Assembly (NCBI GenBank): GCA_002505765.1
Contig: DAVZ01000060.1
Coordinates: 1-54,854, forward strand
Length of the DNA stretch: 54,854 nucleotides
Source of the DNA: Methanobacterium sp. UBA176
GTDB lineage: Archaea; Methanobacteriota; Methanobacteria; Methanobacteriales; Methanobacteriaceae
Reading direction: 5' to 3'
Part shown: one piece after another, positions 15,024-24,842 of the stretch
Numbering within the stretch: position 1 is the stretch's first letter
Layout of the letters: each line of letters begins with the position of its first letter
The notes under the pieces: generated by a model
Told to the model about the DNA's origin: nothing
Seen by the model: only the letters and a program-made list of their open reading frames with translations
Databases searched by the model: none
Made by a program: the position numbers and the translations under genes

Positions 15024-17685
15024 ATCAAGCGACACTCGTTGCTTGTAATGCTACTAGTTTGCAGCATGCTTATGTCTATGCTTGGCATTACATTTGCTGC
15101 TGCAGAAAGTCAGCAAACAGCAGAAAATATCGTAAGTTCCAGTTTAAATGAAAGAAATACGGTGAATATACAATATCCAGTAGATATTGGAGAGAGAACC
15201 CAAAATACGATACAAAAAGAACAAAATGCAATTCAAACTAAGGATAATAACGAAAATAACCAGATAACTACAGATACTGGAGCAGATAAAAAGTTCGAAG
15301 ATTACAGTACTCAACAAAGTATTCAAACCAACCCCCCACATTTAAACAGCCAAAATACAGTAACTGAAGAGACAAATAAGCAAAACGCAGATTCATCTGC
15401 ATTAAACAACAATCGAAATTCAGATGATACACTTACAGATTCGATGTCCAGTGAAGAATCCACACAATATTCAACAAATTCTGAAGATTTACAGGCTGCA
15501 GCTGGAGAAACATACATTAACATGCGCGGCATCTGGCTAAAAGCGGAAGATGCAAGTACGATCACAGTAACCGAGCTAAAAAATGCAAATATAACAGATA
15601 TATTTGTTAAAGCAAATAGAATTTCTGTTCCAACCTATGAAAGCGTATTGGAGAGCCTCATAGCAAAGTTCCAGAATTCAGGAATAAGAATACATGCATG
15701 GATCACGTGTTTTAAGGATGTAGATGGTAACTGGATTGATCCAGCCAGTAACACACAGAAATACTTTATTGAATTTTATAATTGATATCACTAAAAATTA
15801 TTCAATAGATGGGATTCATCTGGATTATGTGAGGTATTCGGGAGTTGGAGAAAATGCGGCTAATAAACATCCTGGCGCAACAGATACGATAACATCATTT
15901 GTAAAGGACGTATACAATACAGTAAAATCCATTAAGCCAAAAGTAGCTGTTTCTGCAGCAATGATGCCTGAAGGAGCAAATAATGCAAATGTTTACGGTC
16001 AGGATTACAGAGAATTTGCAAAATACATTGATTTCATTGTACCAATGCTTTACAGGGGAAACTATGGACAGAACACTGCCTGGATTGGTTCAGCAACCAG
16101 ATATATTGTTGATCAGGCTGGAGGAATTCCAGTAATTGCAGGAATTCAAACTTACGTTTCAGACTATGATACAACACTGTTAACAGCAGATGAATTAAAT
16201 CAGGATATTAAATCAGCGAAAAGCAATGGAGCATCAGGATGCGTATTATTTAGATATGGATTGATTAATAAGAACTTCCTAAATCCACCAGGTTTTACCA
16301 TAAGTCAAATCAAGGATGCTGCAGCGAGGCTTAAAACATTTATTGAAACCAATAAGATGTTACCAAATTATGTAACTGTAGGGACAGTACAGGTTAAAAA
16401 TTCAGATTTTCTTAAATTAATGACAGCAAGTGTAGTACAATTAAACAGTGGAAAAACAGCTTCAATTACACTTCAAAATGTTGTTGCACCTACCAGTCCA
16501 ACAGGATCATTTACAGGTGGGAATATCAATAAAGCAGGGTACATAGACATTGCAAATAGAATCAATGCCTACGTTAATGCTAATGGTTCAGCACTAGGTT
16601 ATGCCACATCAGCACTGGGAAAAATTCATTATCAGTACATGGTTTACATGTATGCTAAAATTCTGAATTACCATAAGATTAACGGTAGATTACCTGATTA
16701 CGTTTCAATTAATCCAGCTGTAAAGATTTCCATTTCAAAAGTAAATGCACTTATAACAACTACTTTCAGCGTTGATCAGATTAAAAAAGCAGCAGCAAAC
16801 GTCAAAACCTACATTGAAACAAATCACAGGCTACCAAACTATGTTACAATGGGTACTCAACAGATTAAAATGACGGATTTCCTTAGATTACTGTTAACAT
16901 GAACAATCGAAGTTAGTGAAGGTTCAAAGGCACCAATATCACTTAAAACAGTAAAAGCTCCAGCAACTCCAAGTGAAGACATTAAAAGTGGAACAATAGA
17001 TCAAACAGGATACATTGACCTTGCAAAGAGAGTAAAAGCTTTTATTGATGCAAATGGTGCAGTTCCTAACTATGCATCAACCATACTCGGTGAAATGAAG
17101 CTTGAATCTACGATTTACACCTTTTCAAAGATACTCAGCTTCTACAATACAAACAGCAGACTTCCAGCTTATGTTTCGGTGGATCCATGGAGTAAAGTCA
17201 GTGCATCAGTGTCAATGCCAGTACCAGCAGAGTTACAAAAATATCTGGCAGCAACAGCAAATTGTCAGGTTACTAATTCACAGATTAAAGCACTGGCGGT
17301 AAAGATAACCAGCGGTAAATCATCAGTATATGATAAAGCGATGGCCATATTCAACTGGGTAAGAGATAACATAAGTTATTCATTCTACTACAATACTAAA
17401 AGCGGTGCAGTAGGAACTTTAAATAAAAAAACCGGAAACTGTGTAGATACTTCCCATTTGTTAATTTCTCTTATGAGGGCTACTGGGATCCCTGCCCGGT
17501 ATGCACATGTTAAAGCTACATTTACCAGCGGAAATGTTTATGGACATGTGTATGCTAATGTTTGGGTGAATGGTAAATGGTATTATGCGGATGCTACAAG
17601 TAGCAGGAACAAATTTGGAACTATAGCTAATTGGAATACAGCAACAAGCACATTAAAAGGAATATATTCTTCTTTACCTTTCTAG
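15024..17685 (+). pseudogene. Third cell-wall paralog, decayed: glycosidase, four PMBR-like repeats, peptidase
   Basis: Homologous to the 12158 gene along its length. It has three defects. The start position is ATC (15024, GGAGG 7 nt upstream; IKRHSLLVM aligns with MKRLMLLVM of the paralog). After WIDPAS (near 15750) the Lys/Trp-rich segment is gone and the frame shifts, the first frame ending at 15785. An in-frame TGA at 16900-16902 cuts the third repeat. The frame then stays open to 17685. Four PMBR-like units are visible between 16290 and 17190, against two in the intact paralog. The peptidase part keeps GNCVDTSH, GHVYA and YYADAT. The C-terminal piece could still be made if internally initiated, but no good ribosome site was seen. 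Confidence 0.82.
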
Positions 17686-17708
17686 AAGAGCATATACCAT
17701 ATTTTTTT

Positions 17709-19805
17709 TTAATTATGGCTAATATCTTGTTTTTGATCATCAAAATTAATTATATATGTGGTTCCATCGTTCCTTTGAACTTTTATTGTACCATTTAATT
17801 GATTTATCAGTGCATTAACCAATTTTAAACCCAATGTTTTAGTATTATTTAGATCTAAATCTGTAGGTAATCCAACACCATCGTCACTTATAATCAATTC
17901 GTAATTGTCTATTTTTGAAAATGCTATGTATATATTCCCTTTATTATTATCTGAAAAAAAATCATCGGTTATTTCTGTATGAACTGCAGGGAACGCATGT
18001 TTTAATATATTAGATACTAATTCGTTGATTATAAGACTGCAGGGAATTGCTGCATTAATATCGAGAAAGATATCTTCAATGTCAATTTTTGTTTTTAACA
18101 GATTATTATTGATATGATAAGAACTGTAGAGTTCGTTGATCAAACTTTTAACATATTCTGAAAAATTAATTCTGGCAAGACTATCTGATTGATATAATTT
18201 TTCATGTACAAGAGCCATTGCCTTAATACGTCCCTGACTTTCTTTTAGAAGGTTTAAAGCCCCTTCATTTTCCACATTTCTTGACTGAAGATTCAGGAGC
18301 GAATTTATTATCTGCATGTTATTTTTGACTCTGTGATGAATTTCCTGCAGAAGTATGTTTTTTTCTTTTAAAGACCTTTTGAGCATTTTTTCTGCTTCAA
18401 TTCTGTCCGTAATATCTGTTATAAAACCTTCTAATATCGGTAATTTGTCTTGGTTAGTATATGCACATCTGCCCCGTTCCCAAACATATTTTATTTTTGA
18501 ATCAGCAGTTTTTATTCTATAAATAAGTTTAAAAGGTTTATTTTCATTCAAAGCTTTCTGGATTTCATTCCATACGTATTCACGGTCCTCATGATATATT
18601 AAATCACTATAGGATATCTTTTTATTCATTAGCAGGTCTTCCACAGGATATCCGGTTAATTCCAGGCAGCCATCACTTACAAATTCCATTGTCCAGTTAC
18701 TGTCATTTCTACATTTATATGCAACACCGGGTAGGTTACTTATCAATGTTTCAAGAGTTCTCTTTTTTTCTTCTAAAGCTGCTTCATAGGATTTTCGCCT
18801 GTTTATATCTGTAATAATTATTAATTTTCCGCAGGGAAGTTCTAAGTTTTCATATAAAGGTGTAATTTTAACATCTATCCATTGATTGTTTTTCAGTTGA
18901 ATTTCGTGACCTTTACCCTTCAGGTTAAAATTAAGGGATTTCATTTGCTCTTCCCCTTCAAAAATACTGTCATATTTTTTACCTAAATCATTTTGAGATA
19001 GAGAAAACATATTCTCTGAAGTTCGATTGATTTCAACCAGGCTATCTTCAGCATCAAATACCATAAATCCATTGGTCATGTTGTTAAAAAGATTATGGTG
19101 GGCGACTGGTAGAATATTAAGAAATTTATATTTAAAAATGGCCAGGGCGGCTAAAATACCGGTTACACAAAATGTCAAAGGGGTTAAATCTATAAGTGAT
19201 GGTAAATTTCCTGTTAGATAAATTATATTAATGATAAGGGGACATGTAATGCCAATTAGAACCGCTGCAGCCTGTAATTTATATATTTTTGGAGAATTGA
19301 ATAAGATATAAGTCATCAAAAACATTGCAATTATAAGTAAGGGATATGAATAAATGACGTAGGTCCAAAAAGCTAATCCATGATTATAGACAAGTATGGT
19401 GCCAATATTTGTTGGGACAGGAATGATGCTTGTCCATATGAGTTTGTGAAACTCATTTGTAAAGGCCAAAATAGTGATAATTGCTGGTAATATCATTAAA
19501 AGAATAATATTGGGTTTTTTAAGATATTTATCATATTTTCCATAGCTCAGTACAAATAAAAATAAAAAAGGGGATATTGTGGTTATTCCAATGTAACTGA
19601 TTTTTGCCCAAAGGATTTTCTGGCTTATCTGGGATATTAATTCCATAAAGGATCCAAGGGACCATACGCATATGGAAAACATTCCAAGAATAAAAAATGC
19701 ATGTAATACTAAAGAACGTTTTTTAAATGCATATAAAGCTAATATAAACGATATTAAAAAGGTTATAATAAATCCCGCAGTGTAAGCTAAAAATTCTACA
19801 TTCAT
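17709..19805 (-). CDS. Membrane sensor histidine kinase: 7TM, two PAS, HisKA_2
   Basis: 698 aa. Seven hydrophobic segments (1-225) form a HisKA_7TM-type N terminus. A PAS domain (about 240-340) and a second PAS with PAC (about 350-465, VWERGRCAY, GFITDITDR) follow. The HisKA_2 block EIHHRVKNNMQIINSLLNLQ has the phosphoacceptor His at 490 or 491. The HATPase domain shows NELVSNILKHAF, ISDDGVGLP and LGLKLVNALI. It senses a membrane or cytoplasmic signal. No response regulator is adjacent; one lies 15 kb away (35433). Palindromic sites sit just upstream of its start. Confidence 0.92.
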   Translation of the reverse strand: MNVEFLAYTAGFIITFLISFILALYAFKKRSLVLHAFFILGMFSICVWSLGSFMELISQISQKILWAKISYIGITTISPFLFLFVLSYGKYDKYLKKPNIILLMILPAIITILAFTNEFHKLIWTSIIPVPTNIGTILVYNHGLAFWTYVIYSYPLLIIAMFLMTYILFNSPKIYKLQAAAVLIGITCPLIINIIYLTGNLPSLIDLTPLTFCVTGILAALAIFKYKFLNILPVAHHNLFNNMTNGFMVFDAEDSLVEINRTSENMFSLSQNDLGKKYDSIFEGEEQMKSLNFNLKGKGHEIQLKNNQWIDVKITPLYENLELPCGKLIIITDINRRKSYEAALEEKKRTLETLISNLPGVAYKCRNDSNWTMEFVSDGCLELTGYPVEDLLMNKKISYSDLIYHEDREYVWNEIQKALNENKPFKLIYRIKTADSKIKYVWERGRCAYTNQDKLPILEGFITDITDRIEAEKMLKRSLKEKNILLQEIHHRVKNNMQIINSLLNLQSRNVENEGALNLLKESQGRIKAMALVHEKLYQSDSLARINFSEYVKSLINELYSSYHINNNLLKTKIDIEDIFLDINAAIPCSLIINELVSNILKHAFPAVHTEITDDFFSDNNKGNIYIAFSKIDNYELIISDDGVGLPTDLDLNNTKTLGLKLVNALINQLNGTIKVQRNDGTTYIINFDDQKQDISHN

Positions 19806-19817
19806 TTTACCAGCTTT

Positions 19818-19840
19818 GGTATATACCCTATAAAGGGTAT
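19818..19840 (-). promoter_or_regulatory. Overlapping palindromes in the histidine kinase promoter
   Basis: GGTATATACC (19818-19827) is a perfect palindrome. It overlaps ATACCCT/AGGGTAT (19823-19829 and 19834-19840, a 7-bp stem around ATAA). Both lie 13-35 bp upstream of the kinase start codon and include TATA-like sequence, so a bound regulator would block transcription. Function inferred. Confidence 0.45.
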
Positions 19841-19887
19841 TTTATTTACAATTCATTTAAATGATTAAATTATTGGAAAACTAATAT

Positions 19888-20343
19888 TTAACAGTTTTTA
19901 AATATATTTTCATCAAAATCCATTTTTTTTATCTTTTTAATTATTTTACAAGAACTGTCAAGGGCAGATTTCTTGTACTTTGTAATTTTAATAACTTTTG
20001 CATCAATCCCTCTATTATCAAGCTCTTTTTTAAGTTCATTTAAATTAAAATGCTGATCAGGACCAATTGCAATAATATCTGGCTTTATTTCGTGAACAAT
20101 TCTATATATGTCACCAACATGTCCTAAATAAGCTTCGTCAACTGGTTTAAGCATCTTAACAACTTCAAGTCTCTGTTTTTCATTAACTACAGGTACCCTC
20201 TTCTTTGCCCTAACTGTAGCATCCCTGGCAATAACAACTATAAGCCTGGCATCATCTCCACCAAGCTTTTTTGCTTCCTCAAGGTAAAATACATGCCCTG
20301 AATGTATTATATCAAATGTTCCTGTTGCCATAACTCGTTTCAT
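19888..20343 (-). CDS. ribL: FAD synthetase, archaeal RibL type
   Basis: 151 aa nucleotidyltransferase-fold protein. It has the HIGH-like motif (TGTFDIIHSGHVFYLEEA), an RAKKRVPVV segment and a late KKSALDSSCKIIKKI in place of the ISSTxIR motif. This pattern matches archaeal RibL, which adenylylates FMN to FAD. Start ATG 20343 has GGTGA just upstream. It is divergent from the PEP-utilising gene. Glycerol-3-phosphate cytidylyltransferase is the main alternative, but the C-terminal motif argues for RibL. Confidence 0.87.
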   Translation of the reverse strand: MKRVMATGTFDIIHSGHVFYLEEAKKLGGDDARLIVVIARDATVRAKKRVPVVNEKQRLEVVKMLKPVDEAYLGHVGDIYRIVHEIKPDIIAIGPDQHFNLNELKKELDNRGIDAKVIKITKYKKSALDSSCKIIKKIKKMDFDENIFKNC

Positions 20344-20484
20344 CTATTCACCTTTATCTTCTATAATAATGATTTTTATTTGCTTATTTAATAAAAAATC
20401 CTTTTTTTTATAGTTCAGTAATTATTGATCTTAAGTTTACTAATTAGGTAAATATATTTCTGTTATAAAGGCATACATGTTAAT

Positions 20485-21726
20485 ATGAAACTTTTGAAGG
20501 GAATAGGGACAAGTTCTTATATAGGCGTTGGGAAAGTAAGAAAAATCGAAAATGAATCGGATATTGACAAAATTAAAAGTGGAGAAATAGTTGTTGTTGC
20601 AAAAGCTTCAAGGGACATGCTATTACACCTTCAAACAGCAGGTGGCGTCATAACCAATTATGGGGGAATTACAAGTCACGTGGCAATAGTTTTAAGGGAG
20701 ATGAAGGTTCCATGCATAGTTGGGACTATGAATGCAACTGAAAAACTGGAAAATGAGATGATAGTAACAGTTGATGGAAGAACAGGTAATGTATATGGCG
20801 GTTTTATGGAGTTTGAAAGTGAAAAAGAACTTTTTGAATTATACAATCCTTCAACAAAAATTAAAGTAAACATAAACGTCCCTGAAATTGCTGAAAGTGC
20901 AGAACCTTATTCTGATGGAGTAGGTTCTATAAGAATTGAAAATATGATTGCAAGAACTTTAAAACACCCATATAGACTTTTAGAAGAGGGTGAATTAACC
21001 AGTGTGATAATGGAAGGGATAAGAATAATAGTGGAAGCCTTTTATCCTAAGCCTGTTTGGTTCAGGACATTTGACATACCTACTGATGAATTGAGACGAT
21101 TGAGAGGTGGTGATTGCGAACCTGAAGAACATAACCCTCTTTTAGGTCTCAGGGGGATATATAAGGATATAAAAAATTTAGAAATATTAAAAGCAGAGTT
21201 TGAAGCTGTAAAATATCTTTTAGAGGAAGGATATTATAATTTAGGGATTAAAATTCCATTTGTAAGGGATATTGATGAATACATTCTTTCTAAAAAGATT
21301 TTGGAGGAGGTTGGAGTTAAACCACATAAGGATATTGATTTTGGTGTTTCTGTAGAAACCCCTTCTGCAGCTTTAACTTTCGATGATTTTTTAAAAGAAG
21401 GAATAGATTTTATGACTCTTGGTATGAGCGATCTGACTATGTGTTCTCTTGCAGTAGATAGAAGAGGCGTTAAAGTGGCAAAACATTTTAATTTGATGCA
21501 TCCTGCTGTTTTAAAGATGGTTGAAACAGTTATATTAAAATGCAACCAGAATGGAATTGAAAGTTGTATATGCGGACATTCTGCTGGAGTTCCAGAAATT
21601 GTTAAAAAACTGGTAGGATTTGGAATCAGTTGTGTTTCTACAAATCCTGATCAGATTCTAAAGATAAGAAAAGAAGTTTACAACTTTGAAAATGATATTA
21701 TAATGAAGAGTTTATCTGAAAAATAG
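20485..21726 (+). CDS. Stand-alone PEP-utilising enzyme lacking an ATP-grasp domain
   Basis: 413 aa. Residues 1-115 form the swivelling phosphohistidine domain with GGITSHVAIV (His65). Residues 130-400 form the PEP/pyruvate TIM barrel with RTFD (Arg194), NPLLGLRGI, VSVETPSA (Glu291), TLGMSDLTMC and the catalytic-Cys motif SCICGHSAG (Cys363). This equals the C-terminal two thirds of PEP synthase or the corresponding part of enzyme I. The N-terminal ATP-binding domain is absent and no candidate for it lies nearby. It might transfer phosphate from PEP to an unknown partner. An imperfect palindrome with core CTAATTAG (20436-20452) lies upstream. Confidence 0.82.
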   Translation: MKLLKGIGTSSYIGVGKVRKIENESDIDKIKSGEIVVVAKASRDMLLHLQTAGGVITNYGGITSHVAIVLREMKVPCIVGTMNATEKLENEMIVTVDGRTGNVYGGFMEFESEKELFELYNPSTKIKVNINVPEIAESAEPYSDGVGSIRIENMIARTLKHPYRLLEEGELTSVIMEGIRIIVEAFYPKPVWFRTFDIPTDELRRLRGGDCEPEEHNPLLGLRGIYKDIKNLEILKAEFEAVKYLLEEGYYNLGIKIPFVRDIDEYILSKKILEEVGVKPHKDIDFGVSVETPSAALTFDDFLKEGIDFMTLGMSDLTMCSLAVDRRGVKVAKHFNLMHPAVLKMVETVILKCNQNGIESCICGHSAGVPEIVKKLVGFGISCVSTNPDQILKIRKEVYNFENDIIMKSLSEK

Positions 21727-21780
21727 CAACATTCGATATTAATGTTTTATTTGTATCCATTTGCTGTTAAATAGAAAATT

Positions 21781-22512
21781 TTAACGCACCAAATGCTGGC
21801 ATTTGAGCGCCTCTTCAAAATTAATTTTTCCTTTATACAATGCAGAACCAACCACAACTCCACTGGTGCTTGTTTCACTGAGTTTTTTAATATCATCTAT
21901 TGAGGTAACTCCTCCTGAATAAATAACAGGGATGTTAACTGAATTAAGGAGTTCTAAAAGAGGTTCTATATCAAAACCATTTAATAAACCTTCATAATCA
22001 ACATTTGTAAAAAGAATACTTCCAGCACCTGCTTCTTCAAAAAGTTTCCCATATTCAGGTGCACTTTTGGTTGTTTTTTCTCTCCAACCGTTTATTACAA
22101 CTTTTGAATCTTTACTATCGAGTGCAACCATAATCCTATCTTTTCCATACTTTTTAGAGAGTTCACTGACTATTTCAGTATTTTCAATAGCGAGTGTACC
22201 TAAGATTATTTTATCAACACCCATCTGGAGGAGATTTTCAGCATCTTCTTTTTTCCTTATCCCTCCACCAACTTCGATGGGTATGTTTAAAACTTCTACC
22301 ATCTTTTTTATAATGTTTATATTCCCTTTTTCTCCAAATGCACCATCCAGATCGATAATATGCAATATACTGGCTCCTTTTTTTTCCCATTCTTTGGCAA
22401 CATTTATAGGGTCTTCAATTACAACCTGTTCGGTTCCTGGTTCTCCCTGCACTAACTGAACACATTTACCGCCTTTAATATCGACTGCGGGAATTATCAA
22501 CATTTTTAACAT
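21781..22512 (-). CDS. hisA: HisA, ProFAR isomerase of histidine biosynthesis
   Basis: 243 aa, normal length. The N-terminal IIPAVDIKGGKCVQLVQG holds the catalytic Asp; a second Asp lies in VALDSKD. Phosphate-binding loops GGGIR and YSGGV are present. It isomerises ProFAR to PRFAR in the cytoplasm. Start ATG 22512 is preferred because GAGGAT lies 4 nt upstream; the ATG at 22503 would give the more usual MLIIPAVD start. No other his gene is nearby. Confidence 0.95.
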   Translation of the reverse strand: MLKMLIIPAVDIKGGKCVQLVQGEPGTEQVVIEDPINVAKEWEKKGASILHIIDLDGAFGEKGNINIIKKMVEVLNIPIEVGGGIRKKEDAENLLQMGVDKIILGTLAIENTEIVSELSKKYGKDRIMVALDSKDSKVVINGWREKTTKSAPEYGKLFEEAGAGSILFTNVDYEGLLNGFDIEPLLELLNSVNIPVIYSGGVTSIDDIKKLSETSTSGVVVGSALYKGKINFEEALKCQHLVR

Positions 22513-22582
22513 TATATCCTCTTATAATTTAAAATTTATTAAAATCAAATATAGTAAAAGATTGTTTATTAAATATTAAAAA

Positions 22583-22807
22583 TTAATTTTTAGAATTATT
22601 TTTAACTGCAATTCTACTTGTTACCATAGTTTTTGCAGATAAAAGTTCTTTATCCTTTTCACCCTTTTTTTCAAGTTCTAATTCAATTTTTTGAAGCAGT
22701 ACTTCTAGATCTTTACTTTTACAGTTATTTACTTCTTCAATGATATCCATGTACACTTTATCTTTAGGTTTCATTTTTTGATTATCATGTTTCCTAAATA
22801 GTCCCAT
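22583..22807 (-). CDS. Small charged hypothetical protein
   Basis: 74 aa from ATG 22807 (MGLFRKHDN), chosen because AGAGG lies about 10 nt upstream; the frame extends to 22882 without a good site. It is rich in Lys and Glu, with a likely amphipathic helix (VYMDIIEEVNNC to ELEKKGEKDKE). No family recognised. It follows the hisA promoter region in the same direction and may be independent. Confidence 0.55.
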   Translation of the reverse strand: MGLFRKHDNQKMKPKDKVYMDIIEEVNNCKSKDLEVLLQKIELELEKKGEKDKELLSAKTMVTSRIAVKNNSKN

Positions 22808-23068
22808 TTCATTCATACCTCTGTAATATTTATCATTATATTTTATGTTTAATTCACTATTTAGATTTTTCCATAGAGTCATATAAAGAGACGATATTCA
22901 ATCAAGAAGTATTTATTTTGATGCAGAAGAAAATCACTAATGAAACGTGGAACTTTTTGTAATTTTAGAAATATTAGAGGAATTTAATCTTACGATAGCT
23001 ATATAAATTTTATATTACAAATATGTAATGGGAAAACTTTAGGGGAACTGCTTTTTAGGGGGTTTTTG

Positions 23069-23482
23069 ATGAAGTCTATGGAAATAACTGGAACTTTGGA
23101 CACAAAAAAGAAGCTTTTAACTGTATTATTCTGGACAAACCGGAAGGGTGCAAGAACAGAAGGATGTGCACCGTTTTTAATCCAAAAAATTAGTACAGAA
23201 GATGAAGTTTACAAAGCAGAAGATCATAAATTTCTTAAATTAACTGGGGACATATTAGATAATGTTTTAAATAATATTGAAAATGGAATAAATGTTGATT
23301 TTGTATTGACACTTGGAGAAGAAACTTTTAATGCTTCAATTAGTAATGATTCTTTTTCAATATCAACAGAAAAGTCAAAAGAACTTGAAGAAGAAATTAT
23401 TGAAAAATTAGAAATGGAAATGCAGAGAAAATATCCAAACATTTGTGAATCCTTCCCTACAAGGGTTGGGATTCGTAAGTAA
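23069..23482 (+). CDS. Hypothetical protein of unknown family
   Basis: 137 aa from ATG 23069 (GGGGG at 23058-23062 gives 6 nt spacing; a TTG at 23066 is less likely). The N-terminal part is beta-rich (MEITGTLDTKKKLLTVLFW) and the C-terminal part has an acidic helix (KSKELEEEIIEKLEMEMQRK). One Cys is in EGCAPF and one in NICESF. No known motif was recognised. It lies upstream of truA in the same direction, 85 bp apart. A TATA box (TATATAAATTTTA) is near 23001-23013. Confidence 0.7.
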   Translation: MKSMEITGTLDTKKKLLTVLFWTNRKGARTEGCAPFLIQKISTEDEVYKAEDHKFLKLTGDILDNVLNNIENGINVDFVLTLGEETFNASISNDSFSISTEKSKELEEEIIEKLEMEMQRKYPNICESFPTRVGIRK

Positions 23483-23567
23483 AATGGTCTTTAAAAAATT
23501 TACCTATCAAATTAAGATATGGGACATTCATTAGAAAATAATTTTTGTTTTTACTCCAGGTGAAACA

Positions 23568-24377
23568 TTGAGGAAAGTTGCATTAAAAGTAGCTTATATT
23601 GGAACAGATTTCCACGGATTTCAAAGACAGCAAGATGTGGATACAGTTGAAGGGAAACTTATTGAAGCTTTAAAGGCAGCTAATTTAATAGATAATTTAA
23701 AGGATTCAGGATATTCAATTGCTGGCAGGACAGATAGGGGTGTTCATGCACTTGGGAATGTAATTTCTTTTAGAACCAGTGAAAAAGTTGTTTTAAACCA
23801 GATAAACGATTATCTACCTAAAAGTATAAGAATTCTAGCAAAAGCATGGGTGCCTTTTGGTTTTAAGCCAAGATTTGCAAAAAGCAGACACTATAGATAC
23901 ATCATTGTGGATGATGATAATTTAAATATCAATAAAATGAAAAAATCATCTAAATTCTTTGAAGGGACTCATGATTTCTCCAATTTTTCTAAAAGAAGCG
24001 AAAGAAATCCGGTGAGAACCATTGAAAAGATAGAAGTTTTCGAGGCAGATGATTGTGTCGTCATGGATGTGGTTGGTGAAAGTTTCCTCTGGAATATGGT
24101 TCGTAAAATTGCATCTGTTTTCTTTTCAGTTGGAAGGGATGAATTAGACTTAAATGAACTTGAAAAATTATTTGATTCATCATTTACAGCAGCCATCACA
24201 CCAATGCAGCCAGAAGGGCTTATTCTAATGGACACCATTTATGAAAATATAAAATTTAAACATGATGAATATGCGAGAAAAAAGTTCATATCGATCTTAA
24301 ATGAAGGATACAGATATAATAGGACTATTTCAGCTGTGGAAAAGACCATGATTAATGGATTGAACACAGTTATTTAA
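23568..24377 (+). CDS. truA: tRNA pseudouridine synthase A
   Basis: 269 aa. The signature AGRTDRGVHALGN contains the catalytic Asp56. YIGTDFHGFQRQ near the start and FLWNMVRKI later are also typical. It makes pseudouridine in the anticodon stem-loop of many tRNAs (positions 38-40 in bacteria). The start is TTG 23568, with AGGTGA 4 nt upstream; no in-frame ATG covers the conserved N terminus. Confidence 0.95.
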   Translation: MRKVALKVAYIGTDFHGFQRQQDVDTVEGKLIEALKAANLIDNLKDSGYSIAGRTDRGVHALGNVISFRTSEKVVLNQINDYLPKSIRILAKAWVPFGFKPRFAKSRHYRYIIVDDDNLNINKMKKSSKFFEGTHDFSNFSKRSERNPVRTIEKIEVFEADDCVVMDVVGESFLWNMVRKIASVFFSVGRDELDLNELEKLFDSSFTAAITPMQPEGLILMDTIYENIKFKHDEYARKKFISILNEGYRYNRTISAVEKTMINGLNTVI

Positions 24378-24842
24378 ATTTATTGAGCAATTTGAATATA
24401 TAGTTATTTTATGTCAATATATGGTAATTATTCAATCTATTTAACAATATTATTAATTATGATAATATTTTTATTTTAAATTCCACACCTCCTGTTAATC
24501 CACATATTACTGAATTTACATTTGATTTGGTATAAACCCATCAATATTTTTAATATGAAACGTTTAAAACGTTGATATATGCCCAATTAATGTTCTAAAT
24601 ATTTCAAAAAGCAGGTCTTAATGGCTTAAATTGCAAAAATTTTATTAATTTAGACTCAAAATGGTAAATAAAGCTCATACTTTTATTTTATAAGCTCAAG
24701 TAATGCATATGAAAATAAGGAATATTAATTGCCCTTAAACTGCAATAATCCATATTTTCATTTTATTTTTTAAAACGATAAATATTTAAGTGTTTATAAC
24801 TAATAAGATACTGATAATCCTAAAATTACCATAGGTGATATT
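24378..24842. other. Intergenic region between truA and the sugar nucleotidyltransferase
   Basis: 465 bp, AT-rich, no ORF of note. It contains a perfect inverted repeat AACGTTT/AAACGTT with a one-base centre (24559-24573), a possible operator about 270 bp before the next gene. The ribosome site GGTGA is at 24834-24838. Confidence 0.5.

Noticed and set aside
16900..16902. TGA read as selenocysteine or other recoding
   Set aside because: The aligned position in the other repeats is not Cys, no SECIS-like element was seen, pyrrolysine would need TAG, and the same gene has a separate frameshift.
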